This document shows positions 51,505-59,587 of a stretch of 64,000 nucleotides of DNA, one piece after another. The first letter of the stretch is position 1. Each line of letters starts with the position of its first letter. Made by a program: the position numbers and the translations under genes. Source of the stretch: DATARH01 sp036268075 (GTDB lineage Bacteria; Pseudomonadota; Alphaproteobacteria; ATCC43930; CGMCC-115725). The stretch spans positions 1 to 64,000 of the forward strand of contig DATAUV010000112.1 of assembly GCA_036268075.1 (NCBI GenBank), read 5' to 3'. The notes beneath the pieces were generated by a model. That model was not told the origin of the DNA. It did no database searches and worked only from the letters and a program-made list of their open reading frames with translations.

Positions 51505-51766
51505 ACGCCTACTCGACCCGTGAACTCGGCGGGGAGGGAAACCCGCCGCCGACCCCGAGGGATCGACGAAATGCAGCCTACTTTTGTCTAAAATATTGTA
51601 AAAGCTTGATGATCGTTCAGATTGTTACAACTTGTGTCAAACCGACGGTAAGCTACCACGAGGCCACGGTTTTCCCCATACGCGTCATATCGCCGCAGCA
51701 TTGCCGGGGCCGGAACCTGAAGCGTTTACTGGTTTTTCCCGACCCGAGGTTGGGAGAGGGAGTTTG
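51505..51766. other. Intergenic region between DUF882 gene and tRNA-Met
   Basis: No coding feature is supported. A lower-GC stretch with TAAAATATTGTAAAAGC lies about 51590–51610 and could carry the promoter for the DUF882 gene (minus strand), but I do not see clean boxes. Confidence 0.5.
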
Positions 51767-51800
51767 AGCGTAACCGTTCCGCCGCTGTGACGGTTACGCT
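51767..51800 (-). terminator. Hairpin at the 3' end of tRNA-Met
   Basis: AGCGTAACCGT (51767–51777) and ACGGTTACGCT (51790–51800) are perfect inverted arms of 11 nt around 12 nt, immediately 3' of the tRNA, sharing its last base. No U-tract follows on the minus strand, so it may be a processing hairpin or weak terminator. Confidence 0.5.
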
Positions 51801-51876
51801 GGTAGCGGGAGGCGGATTTGAACCGCCGACCTTTGGCTTATGAGTCCACTGCTCTGACCAACTGAGCTATCCCGCC
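51800..51876 (-). tRNA. tRNA-Met (CAT), elongator-type
   Basis: 77 nt on the minus strand. Acceptor GGCGGGA with TCCCGCT (pair 1–72 is G·U), D-arm GCTC…GAGC, T-arm GGCGG/CCGCC with TTCAAAT loop, CCA encoded, loop CTCATAA giving anticodon CAT. The anticodon stem has mismatches at its ends (27–43 and 31–39), so it is slightly weak. tRNA-Ile2(CAT) with lysidine cannot be excluded. Confidence 0.9.
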
Positions 51877-51917
51877 CCACCAACGAGCCGCGGATATAGG
51901 CAATGGCTCGTTGGGGG

Positions 51918-53018
51918 TCAAGGCGCGCGGCGGATCCAGCCGCCGCCGAGGACGCGGTCGCCGTCGTAAAGCACCGCGGCCTGACCGGGCGCGACCGCGC
52001 CGGCGGGCTCGTCGAGCACCAGCTCGGCCGCGTCGGGGTGAAAAACCGCGGCGACCGGCTGCTGCGCCGAGCGCAGCTTGGCGGCGACCGGAACCGACGC
52101 GCCGGCCGGGCCGCCGAGCCAGTTGACCTCGCCGAGGGTGAGGCGCGTTTCGGCGAGCGCCGATTTCGGGCCGACGACGACCCGCCGCGCAGCCGGCTCG
52201 ATCCCCAGCACGTAAAGCGGCTCGGCGGCGGCGACGCCGATGCCCTTGCGCTGGCCGACCGTGAAATGGGCGATGCCGTCGTGGCGGCCGAGCACCGCGC
52301 CGGTCCGGTCGACGATCTCGCCGGGCTCGCCGGCCTCGGGGCGCAGGCGCGCGACGATCGCGGCGTAGGAGCCTTGCGGCACGAAACAGATGTCCTGGCT
52401 GTCGGGCTTTTGCGCCACCGGCAGGTCGAACTCGCGGGCGAGGGCGCGGGTCTCGTGCTTTTCGAGGGCGCCCAGCGGGAACCGCAGGAAATCGAGCTCG
52501 TCGCGGGTGGTGCGGTAGAGGAAATAGCTCTGGTCGCGGGCCGGGTCGGCGGCTCGGTGCAACTCCGGCCCGTTGGTGCCCTGGACGCGGCGGACGTAGT
52601 GCCCGGTCGCGAGCGCGCTGGCCCCGAGGTCGCGGGCGGTGCCGAGGAGGTCGCGGAACTTGATGCGTTCGTTGCAGCGTATGCAGGGGATCGGCGTCTC
52701 GCCGCGGCCATAGCTGTCGGCGAAATCCTCGATCACCGCCTCGCGGAACCGCGCCTCGTAGTCGAGGACGTAATGCGGGATGCCGAGCCTTTCGGCGACC
52801 GCGGCGGCGTCGCGCACATCCTGCCCGGCGCAACAGGCGCCCTTTTTCCCGGTCGCGGCGCCGTGGTCGTAAAGCTGGAGGGTGATGCCGACGACGTCGT
52901 ACCCGGCCCGGGCCAGCAGCGCCGCCACCACCGACGAATCGACCCCGCCCGACATCGCCACGACGATGCGGTGGTCGGCCGGATTGCCGGCGAGGTCGAT
53001 ATCGGAGAGCGGGGGCAT
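51918..53018 (-). CDS. mnmA: tRNA-specific 2-thiouridylase
   Basis: 366 residues. Makes 2-thiouridine at position 34 of tRNA-Lys/Glu/Gln using sulfur from IscS. ATP-binding loop AMSGGVDSSV; the catalytic cysteines are in IPCIRCN and DICFVPQG. ATG 53018 (MPPLSD) is used. It lies at the end of the Fe–S cluster, which can supply its sulfur through IscS. Confidence 0.96.
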   Translation of the reverse strand: MPPLSDIDLAGNPADHRIVVAMSGGVDSSVVAALLARAGYDVVGITLQLYDHGAATGKKGACCAGQDVRDAAAVAERLGIPHYVLDYEARFREAVIEDFADSYGRGETPIPCIRCNERIKFRDLLGTARDLGASALATGHYVRRVQGTNGPELHRAADPARDQSYFLYRTTRDELDFLRFPLGALEKHETRALAREFDLPVAQKPDSQDICFVPQGSYAAIVARLRPEAGEPGEIVDRTGAVLGRHDGIAHFTVGQRKGIGVAAAEPLYVLGIEPAARRVVVGPKSALAETRLTLGEVNWLGGPAGASVPVAAKLRSAQQPVAAVFHPDAAELVLDEPAGAVAPGQAAVLYDGDRVLGGGWIRRAP

Positions 53019-53039
53019 GGCCGCGAATATAGGGATTCG

Positions 53040-53114
53040 GAGCGCGGGCGTCTCGCCCGCATCTTCCAACCAAAGTTGCGGGGCAACCAAAGTTGCGGGC
53101 GGGACGCCCGCGCT
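53040..53114. repeat. Intergenic palindrome, GGACCGCGGGCG family, copy 2
   Basis: Arms GAGCGCGGGCGTCTCGCCCG (53040 on) and complement to 53114. The loop holds a direct repeat, CAACCAAAGTTGCGGG twice. It is between fdx and mnmA. Same general core (GCGGGCGT...GCCCGC) as copies at 40528 and 62298. Confidence 0.9.
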
Positions 53115-53119
53115 CCTGC

Positions 53120-53452
53120 TCACCCGTTCAGCAAATTCCGCGTCGCGGCCGGGAGGCGGACGGTGAGGCCGTCGAGTTCCTCGGTGATGATGATCTGGCA
53201 GCCGAGGCGCGAGGTCGCGGTGAGGCCGAAGGCGAGGTCGAGCATGTCTTCCTCGTCCTCGGTGGCGTCCTTCAGGAGCTCATACCATTCGGAATCGACG
53301 ATCACGTGGCAGGTCGAGCAGGCGAGCGAGCCCTCGCAGGCGCCCTCGATATCGACGTCGTTGCGGTGCGCGATCTCCAGCACCGAGAGGCCGAGCGGGG
53401 CGTCGACCTCGCGCGGCGTGCCGTCGCGCTCGATAAAAACCATGCGCGGCAT
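53120..53452 (-). CDS. fdx: Adrenodoxin-type 2Fe–2S ferredoxin
   Basis: 110 residues. The 2Fe–2S ligands are in CEGSLACSTCHV and the later RLGCQIII. This type of ferredoxin supplies electrons to Fe–S assembly in isc clusters. It overlaps the upstream gene by 1–3 nt. Confidence 0.93.
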   Translation of the reverse strand: MPRMVFIERDGTPREVDAPLGLSVLEIAHRNDVDIEGACEGSLACSTCHVIVDSEWYELLKDATEDEEDMLDLAFGLTATSRLGCQIIITEELDGLTVRLPAATRNLLNG

Positions 53453-53892
53453 CAGTCGACGTCCGAGCGCGGGGCGAGGTCTTCGGCGAGGATCGCGGCC
53501 GCGAGCGCCGGGGTCTCGCCGGTCGACGGCACCTCGACCCGCAGCAAATCGATGCCCGCCGCGGCGGCGGCCTCGGTCAGCGTGTCGATCCAGGCCGGGG
53601 CCGGGGATTGGTCGACGGCGACGACGGCGTGCGTCACCGGGCGGCCGAGGGTCCGTTCGGCACGGAGCCGCGCGCCCTCGAACAGCGTCTGCCAGCGCGC
53701 CCCCGGGTCGTGCGCGTCGGGCACGGCGAGGTCGAGCGAGAACCCTTCCCGGTCGGTCAAGAGGACCGCGTTGCCGCCGACCGCGATCGCCACCTCGGCG
53801 AGCGGCCCGGCAATATCGATTCCGATCGCGACGCCTGCTGCGTCGGGATCGACCGGTAAGCCGTCAGGCTCCTCGATTTGGAAGAGTTTCAA
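53452..53892 (-). CDS. HscA/Hsp70-like remnant protein of the isc cluster
   Basis: 146 residues. GVAIGIDIAGPLAEVAIA resembles the first phosphate loop of HscA/Hsp70 (GIDLGTTNSLVA) and ERTLGRPVTHAVVAVDQSPAP, then LTEAAAAAGIDLLRVEVPS, resembles the GxxVxxAVITVPAYF…AGLxVLRLxNEPT stretch. The rest of the chaperone (lysine motif, lid and substrate domain) is missing. Its place, between iscA and fdx, is where hscB–hscA stand in standard isc clusters. So it looks like a minimised HscA. Ends within the fdx start (TGA/ATG overlap). Confidence 0.65.
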   Translation of the reverse strand: MKLFQIEEPDGLPVDPDAAGVAIGIDIAGPLAEVAIAVGGNAVLLTDREGFSLDLAVPDAHDPGARWQTLFEGARLRAERTLGRPVTHAVVAVDQSPAPAWIDTLTEAAAAAGIDLLRVEVPSTGETPALAAAILAEDLAPRSDVD

Positions 53893-53920
53893 AGGATTAT
53901 CACCTTAGATTAATGTCCTT

Positions 53921-53958
53921 TGTCATCGCGAAGCGCCGAAGGCGGCGTGGCGATGACA
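53921..53958. repeat. Short intergenic palindrome (GTCATCGC)
   Basis: TGTCATCGC (53921–53929) and GCGATGACA (53950–53958) around GAAGCGCCGAAGGCGGCGTG, itself partly self-complementary. It lies just 3' of iscA, between it and the HscA-like gene. Likely an RNA hairpin within the isc transcript. Confidence 0.8.
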
Positions 53959-53959
53959 A

Positions 53960-54298
53960 TTATACGTGGAACGACTCGCCGCAGCCGCAGCGGCCTTTTT
54001 CGTTTGGATTGCGGAAGACGAAGCCGCTTTCGAGCTTTTCCTCGACGTAGTCCATCTCGGTGCCGAGTATGAACATGATCGCCTTGGGGTCGACGATCAC
54101 GGTGACGCCCTTGGTCTCGACGACCTCGTCGAACTTGCCCCTTTCGTCGGCGTATTCGAGCGTGTAGCTGAGCCCCGAGCACCCGCGCGAGCGGACGCCG
54201 ACGCGCACGCCGACCGAGGGCTTGCCGCGCTTGGCGAGCAACGCCTGGATCCGCTCCGCCGCGGAATCGGTGACCGACAGGGCCTGTCTCAGCGCCAT
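53960..54298 (-). CDS. iscA: Iron–sulfur cluster assembly A-type protein
   Basis: 112 residues. Three conserved Cys: one in RSRGCSGLSY and two in GRCGCGESF. IscA-like carriers take Fe–S clusters to targets. It lies downstream of iscS and before the HscA-like gene. No iscU is encoded between iscS and iscA, which is unusual. Confidence 0.95.
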   Translation of the reverse strand: MALRQALSVTDSAAERIQALLAKRGKPSVGVRVGVRSRGCSGLSYTLEYADERGKFDEVVETKGVTVIVDPKAIMFILGTEMDYVEEKLESGFVFRNPNEKGRCGCGESFHV

Positions 54299-54351
54299 TT
54301 CATACTCTCTTTCCGAACCCTGTCTTCATATTGCCGCGCGCGGACCCGGCG

Positions 54352-55563
54352 TCAACCGTGCGGCGCGCCTTGCAGCCGTGAAACCGCCGCGGCGAGAGCG
54401 TCGACGGCGAAATCGATGTCGCCGACGGTGTTGAAGCGGCCGATCCCGACGCGGATCGAGGCGTTCGCCCGCTCGTCCGGCATGCCCAGGGCGCGCAGCA
54501 CGTAGGAGGGCTCGACCGTCGCCGAGGTGCAGGCCGAGCCGGTCGAGATCGCGATCGACGGGGCGGCCTCGATCAGCTCGGGCGCGGTCACGCCGGGGAA
54601 CGAGACGTTGAGGTTGCCGGGAAGGCGATGCGCCTCGTCGCCGTTGATTTCGATGCCCTTGACCCGCCGCAGCAGGCTTTGCCGCAGCCGGTCGCGCAAC
54701 CCGCGCACCCGTTCCGATTCGGCCGCCATCTCGTCGCGGGCGATCGCGCAGGCGCGGCCGAAGCCGACGCAGAGCGGGGTCGGCAATGTCCCCGAGCGCA
54801 GCCCGCGCTCCTGTCCGCCGCCGTCGATCAGCGGCACGAGGCGCACGCGCGGCCGGCGACGGACGTAGATCGCGCCGATGCCCTTGGGGGCGTAGAGCTT
54901 GTGGCCGGAAATCGACATCAGGTCGATCTTCATCGCCTCGACATCGAGCGGGATTTTCCCCACCGCCTGCGCCGCGTCGGTGTGGAAAAGCACCCCGCGC
55001 GACCGGCACAGGGCGCCGATCTCGGCGAGCGGCTGGATCACGCCGATCTCGTTATGCGCGGCGAGGATCGAGACGAGGAGGGTGCGGTCGGTGAGGGCTG
55101 CCTCCAGCTTGTCGAGCGCGACGAGGCCGCCGGGCTCGACGCCGAGATAGGTGACCCGAAACCCTTCGCGTTCGAGCGCGGCGCAGCTTTCGAGCACGCA
55201 TTTGTGCTCGGTCGTCAGCGTCACGATGTGGTCGCGCTCACCCCTCGCCGCCGGATGGGCGCGGGCGAAATGGGCGGCGCCCTTGATCGCGAGGTTGTTG
55301 GCCTCGGTCGCGCCCGAGGTGAACGTGATCTCGCGCGGGTCGGCGCCGATCAGCTTGGCGACATCGGCGCGGGCGGCGTCGATCGCCGCCATCGAGTTGC
55401 TGCCGTAGACGTGGCTCTCGCTGTGCGGGTTACCGAAATGCTCGGTGAAATAGGGCAGCATGGCCTCGAGCACGCGCGGGTCGACCGGGGTCGAGGCCTG
55501 GTTGTCGAGATAGATCGGCAAGGTGTTGGCGCGCTCGGTGGGCGCCAGATTCACGACGCTCAT
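54352..55563 (-). CDS. iscS: Cysteine desulfurase IscS
   Basis: 403 residues. PLP-enzyme that mobilises sulfur from cysteine. The PLP lysine is in SISGHKLYAPKG, and the active-site Cys in GSACTSATVEPSYVL. DNQASTPVDPRV and TSGATEANNLAIKG are typical of IscS. It overlaps the second desulfurase gene by 4 nt. Supplies sulfur for Fe–S clusters and for MnmA. Confidence 0.96.
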   Translation of the reverse strand: MSVVNLAPTERANTLPIYLDNQASTPVDPRVLEAMLPYFTEHFGNPHSESHVYGSNSMAAIDAARADVAKLIGADPREITFTSGATEANNLAIKGAAHFARAHPAARGERDHIVTLTTEHKCVLESCAALEREGFRVTYLGVEPGGLVALDKLEAALTDRTLLVSILAAHNEIGVIQPLAEIGALCRSRGVLFHTDAAQAVGKIPLDVEAMKIDLMSISGHKLYAPKGIGAIYVRRRPRVRLVPLIDGGGQERGLRSGTLPTPLCVGFGRACAIARDEMAAESERVRGLRDRLRQSLLRRVKGIEINGDEAHRLPGNLNVSFPGVTAPELIEAAPSIAISTGSACTSATVEPSYVLRALGMPDERANASIRVGIGRFNTVGDIDFAVDALAAAVSRLQGAPHG

Positions 55564-56639
55564 GCGGCCCTCCTGTGTGCGGCGCGGCGGTGGAGCGCGG
55601 TCCAGGTCTCGACGAAATGCGCGATATCGGCCTCGGTCGTGGCCCAGCCCAAACTGACGCGGATGGTCGAATTGGCGGTCGCCGGGTCGAGGCTCATCGC
55701 GGCGAGGACATGGCTCGGCCCGACCTTGCCCGACGAGCAGGCGGCGCCGGCGCTGACCATCACCCCCGCGAGGTCGAAGCCGATCACCTGGGTCTCGGCC
55801 GGCATCCCCGGCATCGCCAGGGCCGAGGTGTTGGGGAGGCGCGGTGCGTCGGCGCCGATCACGACGCCATCGGGCAGCGCCGCTTCGAGCCGGTCGCGCA
55901 GCGTGCGGACCCGATCGTAGCCGGCGATCCCGGCGAGCGCGGCCTCGGCGGCGGCGGCAAACCCGGCGATGCCGACGATGTTCTCGCTGCCCGCGCGGCG
56001 CCCCCGCTCCTGCGCGCCGCCGCGGATCATCGGCGCGAGCTCGACCCGCGAGACCACCGCGCCGACCCCCGGCGGCCCGCCGATCTTGTGCGCCGAAAGC
56101 GTGACGATGTCGGCGGCGGGGTCGAGCGCGATTCTGCCGGCGGCCTGGATCATGTCGGAATGGACGAGCGCCCCGCGGCGATGCGCGATCTCGGCGATTT
56201 CGGCGAGCGGTTGGATCACACCGGTCTCGTTATTGGCGAGCATCACCGAGACGAGGGCGGGCGGCCCCTCCGCGAGAAGTGCGTCGAGGGCGTCGAGGTC
56301 GACGATGCCGTCGCGGCCGACCGGGATGCGCTCGGCGTTAGGAACGGCCTGGAGGACCGAGCCGTGCTCGACCGCCGAGGTGAGCACGCGCGCGCGGCCG
56401 GTGCCGGTCAGGGCGAGGTGGTTGGCCTCGGTGCCGCCGCTGGTAAAGGTGACGTCGCCGGGGACGAGGGCGGCGACCTGCTCGCGCGCCGCCTCGACCG
56501 CCCGGCGCGCGGCGCGGCCCCAGCGGTGGATCGACGAGGGGTTGCCGCAATTCGCCATCGCATCGCGCATCGCCGCCGCCGCCTCGGGGCGGAGCGGGGT
56601 CGTCGCGTTCCAGTCGAGATAGGTTTCGCGGAGGGTCAC
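55560..56639 (-). CDS. Cysteine desulfurase, second (NifS/IscS2-like)
   Basis: 359 residues. LDWNATTPLRPEAAAAM, TSGGTEANHLAL, LSAHKIGGPPGVG (PLP Lys) and GAACSSGKVGPSHVL (active Cys) are intact. It resembles the shorter desulfurase often found with iscS in alphaproteobacterial isc clusters. Overlaps iscS by 4 nt (ATGA). Confidence 0.93.
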   Translation of the reverse strand: MTLRETYLDWNATTPLRPEAAAAMRDAMANCGNPSSIHRWGRAARRAVEAAREQVAALVPGDVTFTSGGTEANHLALTGTGRARVLTSAVEHGSVLQAVPNAERIPVGRDGIVDLDALDALLAEGPPALVSVMLANNETGVIQPLAEIAEIAHRRGALVHSDMIQAAGRIALDPAADIVTLSAHKIGGPPGVGAVVSRVELAPMIRGGAQERGRRAGSENIVGIAGFAAAAEAALAGIAGYDRVRTLRDRLEAALPDGVVIGADAPRLPNTSALAMPGMPAETQVIGFDLAGVMVSAGAACSSGKVGPSHVLAAMSLDPATANSTIRVSLGWATTEADIAHFVETWTALHRRAAHRRAA

Positions 56640-56657
56640 GGTTTCACGAATACGGTT

Positions 56658-57128
56658 TCACTGGGCGGCGCTCTGTGCGCGATAGGTCTCGCGCTGGATG
56701 AGGCCGCTGGTGCCGAGCACGCGCTTTTCGCACACATCGCCGAGCGACACCGAACTCAGATAGAGATGGATCTGGTTGGTCAGCTCTTCCCATAGATCGT
56801 GCGTCAGGCAGCGGGTGCGGTCGCCCTGGCAGCCGAGGGCGAGGCCGGGGGTACACCGGGTCGCGCGGATCGGTTCGTCGACGGCGACGATGATGTCGGC
56901 GATGCGGGTCCGGTCGCGGTCGTGGGTGAGGAGGTAGCCGCCGCCCGGCCCGCGCACGCTCTTGACGAGGCCGCCGCGGCGCAATTTGGCGAAAAGCTGT
57001 TCGAGGTAGGACAGCGAAATCTCCTGCCGGTCCGCGATCTCGGCGAGCGCGACCGGGGCGCCGTTGCTGTGGCGGGCGAGGTCGACCATCGCCATCACGG
57101 CGTAGCGGCCCTTGGTGCTGAGCTTCAT
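56658..57128 (-). CDS. iscR: Fe–S regulator IscR (Rrf2 family)
   Basis: 156 residues. N-terminal winged helix (MKLSTKGRYAVMAMVDLA, QEISLSYLEQLFAKLRRGGL) and three Cys for a 2Fe–2S cluster in CTPGLALGCQGDRTRC. With its cluster it represses the isc operon; loss of cluster relieves repression. It lies just before the desulfurases and after cysE. The start ATG lies at the end of a 15-bp tandem repeat. Confidence 0.95.
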   Translation of the reverse strand: MKLSTKGRYAVMAMVDLARHSNGAPVALAEIADRQEISLSYLEQLFAKLRRGGLVKSVRGPGGGYLLTHDRDRTRIADIIVAVDEPIRATRCTPGLALGCQGDRTRCLTHDLWEELTNQIHLYLSSVSLGDVCEKRVLGTSGLIQRETYRAQSAAQ

Positions 57129-57189
57129 GCCGGAGTCCTCATGCCGGGCGTCCTCACGCCAGGGGACCTCATGCCGGGGCCCTCACGAC
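57123..57189. repeat. Tandem repeat of ~15 bp between cysE and iscR
   Basis: Four to five imperfect copies of about 15 bp (CCTCATGCCGGGCGT type). On the minus strand each copy reads CCGGCATGAGGAC, so each has an ATG, a TGA and a GAGGA segment. The last copy carries the iscR start itself; the first copy reaches the end of cysE. Confidence 0.8.
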
Positions 57190-57935
57190 AGCCGCTCGCA
57201 ACTCGGAGGCTCGCCGTCCTCCATGCCGACGCCGCGCGCCTTGGCGCGGTCGTCGGAGGCGGCGAGGGCGCGTTCGGCCTCGTCGAGCCGCGCGCGGAGG
57301 CTCGCGACCTCGCCGAGCAAGCCGTTGAGCGCACGGGCGACCGGGTCGGGCAGCACGCCGCTGACACCGTAAGGCTCGAACTGGGCCGCGGCCTCGTCGG
57401 CGTCGCGGCGGCGGGCGGCCTGGCGGGCGGGGTTGCCGACCATCGTCGCGCCGTCCGGCACCTCGGCCAGCACGACCGCGGCGGCGCCGATGCGCGCGCC
57501 GTTGCCGACCCGGAACGGCCCCAGCACCTGCGCGCCCGAGCCGACGATGACATTGTCGCCGAGGGTCGGATGGCGCTTCTGCCCGACCTGGTCGCCGGCC
57601 GGGCGCGTGCCGCCGAGGGTGACGCCCTGGTAGAGGGTGCAATCGTCGCCGATCTCGGCGGTCTCGCCGATCACGACGCCGACGCCGTGGTCGATAAAAA
57701 GCCGCCGGCCGATCCTGGCGCCGGGGTGGATGTCGATCCCGGTCACGATGCGCCCGAGATGCGAGACAAAGCGGCCGAGGAGGTAGCGGCGATGCGTCCA
57801 CAGCCAATGGCCGAGGCGGTGATACAGCAGCACCTGGAACCCCGGATAGCACAACACCACCTCGGTACGGGAGCGCGCCGCCGGGTCGCGCGCGAGCGTC
57901 GCATCGATTTCGTCGCGCAGGTTCTTGAAAGGCAT
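57183..57935 (-). CDS. cysE: Serine O-acetyltransferase
   Basis: 250 residues. First step in cysteine synthesis from serine and acetyl-CoA. Helical N-terminal part, then hexapeptide repeats (DIHPGARIGRRLFIDHGVGVVIGE), ending in a C-terminal tail (DGATMVGNPAR, then a helical extension). ATG 57935 has AGGA at a good distance; ATG 57941 is two codons upstream but too close to it. Supplies cysteine to the desulfurases. Confidence 0.95.
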   Translation of the reverse strand: MPFKNLRDEIDATLARDPAARSRTEVVLCYPGFQVLLYHRLGHWLWTHRRYLLGRFVSHLGRIVTGIDIHPGARIGRRLFIDHGVGVVIGETAEIGDDCTLYQGVTLGGTRPAGDQVGQKRHPTLGDNVIVGSGAQVLGPFRVGNGARIGAAAVVLAEVPDGATMVGNPARQAARRRDADEAAAQFEPYGVSGVLPDPVARALNGLLGEVASLRARLDEAERALAASDDRAKARGVGMEDGEPPSCERLS

Positions 57936-58122
57936 TGGCATTCCTATGTTACTGTCAACGCCGCGTGGCGCCGCCCCCCGGCTTACGGTGCATCGCCCGG
58001 TAGGAATGAAAGATATAATTGCCCCACTAAGCCAATCAAGTAATGCCGCGCCCGGCATCAAAGCCGTTGTCGCGGCGTTTACGATTACCCGAGCGATTTT
58101 GTCGGGTATGAACGGGATTTGC

Positions 58123-58162
58123 CATGCCTGACGTGATGTTCCCATGCCCGACGTGATCTTCA
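58123..58162 (+). repeat. Direct duplication of the translation start (2 × 20 bp)
   Basis: CATGCCTGACGTGATGTTC (58123) and CATGCCCGACGTGATCTTC (58143) are 20-bp tandem copies with two changes. The first copy forms a decoy start that reads only 10 codons, ending with TGA at 58154–58156 in the real gene. Ribosomes starting there could lower expression. Confidence 0.8.
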
Positions 58163-58827
58163 ACGGCCCGGAAGGGCGGCTCGAGGGGCGCTATCACCAC
58201 GCGCGCAAGGCGAACTCGCCGATGGCGCTGGTGCTGCACCCGCATCCGCTGCATGGCGGGACGATGAACAACAAGATCGTCTATTCGATCTACCAGACGT
58301 TTGTGAAGCGCGGGTTTTCGACCTTGCGGTTCAATTTCCGCGGGGTCGGGCGCAGCCAGGGCAGCTTTGACCGGGGCGAGGGCGAGCTCGCCGATGCCGC
58401 CGCCGCGCTGGACTGGCTGCAGACCTACAACGCCAATGCCGAGACCTGCTGGGTCGCCGGGTACTCGTTCGGCGCGTGGATCGGGATGCAGCTTTTGATG
58501 CGGCGGCCGGAGATCGAGTCGTTTGTCGCGATCTCGCCGCCGGCCAACCAGTACGATTTCACGTTCCTCGCGCCGTGCCCGTCCTCGGGGCTGATCCTGC
58601 AAGGCGATTCCGACACGCTGGTGCCGGCGGATTCGGTGCAGAAGCTCGTACAGAAATTGTCGCACCAGCGCGACATCAAGATCGATTTCCGTAAGATCGC
58701 CGGCGCCGACCATTTCTTCGTCGACCGCGCCGAACTGCTGGCCAAGCACGTCGACGGCTACATCAACGACCACGGTCCCGGAGCCGTCGCGCCCGAGGCG
58801 CCGCCGACCCGCGCGCGCAGCCGCTAG
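58144..58827 (+). CDS. Alpha/beta hydrolase
   Basis: 227 residues. HPHPLHGGTMNN oxyanion region, RFNFRGVGRSQG, nucleophile elbow GYSFGAW, Asp in GDSDTLVPAD, and His in ADHFFVDR. Typical of a small cytosolic hydrolase (dienelactone-hydrolase/YcfP-like). The start region is a direct duplication: ATG 58124 begins a short frame that ends after 10 codons inside the gene, so ATG 58144 is the true start. Confidence 0.92.
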   Translation: MPDVIFNGPEGRLEGRYHHARKANSPMALVLHPHPLHGGTMNNKIVYSIYQTFVKRGFSTLRFNFRGVGRSQGSFDRGEGELADAAAALDWLQTYNANAETCWVAGYSFGAWIGMQLLMRRPEIESFVAISPPANQYDFTFLAPCPSSGLILQGDSDTLVPADSVQKLVQKLSHQRDIKIDFRKIAGADHFFVDRAELLAKHVDGYINDHGPGAVAPEAPPTRARSR

Positions 58828-59441
58828 GTTTTGCTGCGGGCGCGCCAGGCCGCCCAGGCGATTCCGGCGATCCCGAACAGGGTCAGCCCGGCAAAGATCA
58901 GCACCGCCGTGCTGGCCGCGCCAATGAACTTGTCGCCGACCTCGCCGACCGCGTCGCCGATAAACAACAGCATCGGCGCCCACACGATCGCCGAGACGAA
59001 ATTGGCGACCCAGAACCAGCCGCTCGGCATCCGCAACACCCCGGCGGCGAGCGGGATCACCGCGCGCAGGGGGCCGAAAAACCGGCCGATAAAGACGCTC
59101 TTGCCGCCATGCCGCTCGAAAAACCGGATGCCCTTGGGCAGCATCTCGGGGTCGCGGCTGAACGGCCACACCCGCGCCAGCGCCCCGCCATAGCGCCGGC
59201 CGATCCAGTACGACACAGTGTCGCCGAGCACCGCCCCGGCCACCGCGCCGATGATGACCGGCCAATACGGCAGCGACCCGTCCGCCATCAGCGCGCCGGC
59301 CGCGATCAAAAGGGTGGTGCCGGGGAACAGCAGGCTGAGAAACGCAAAGCTCTCGCCGAACGACGTGACGAACATGATGACGATCGCCCAATTCGCGTGC
59401 GCGGCGATAAAGGCGAGCAGCGGGTGAACCAGATCGTCCAT
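58824..59441 (-). CDS. DedA family membrane protein
   Basis: About 205 residues. Typical SNARE-assoc/DedA pattern: FGESFAFLSLLFPGTTLLIAAGAL, GAVAGAVLGDTVSYWIGRR, FFERHGGKSVFIGRFFGPLRAVIPLAAG. Four to six membrane segments. Members flip or transport lipids such as undecaprenyl phosphate; the exact activity of this one is not known. ATG 59441 is preferred to TTG 59453. It overlaps the hydrolase 3' end by 4 nt. Confidence 0.92.
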   Translation of the reverse strand: MDDLVHPLLAFIAAHANWAIVIMFVTSFGESFAFLSLLFPGTTLLIAAGALMADGSLPYWPVIIGAVAGAVLGDTVSYWIGRRYGGALARVWPFSRDPEMLPKGIRFFERHGGKSVFIGRFFGPLRAVIPLAAGVLRMPSGWFWVANFVSAIVWAPMLLFIGDAVGEVGDKFIGAASTAVLIFAGLTLFGIAGIAWAAWRARSKT

Positions 59442-59587
59442 CGCATCATCCAAGGTTCGGTTGTGCGGCGAGGGCTAGAGTCGCATCAGGATTTACCGCA
59501 GAGTGCGCGGGTCGACCGGCGCATTCGCGTCCTTTGCGTAACCTCTGCGACCTCCGCGGTAAATCGTTTCTTCAGCAGGAGCCCCCG

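Noticed and set aside
53061..53100. Direct repeat CAACCAAAGTTGCGGG twice
   Set aside because: Only two copies inside a palindrome, no spacers or Cas genes; not a CRISPR array.
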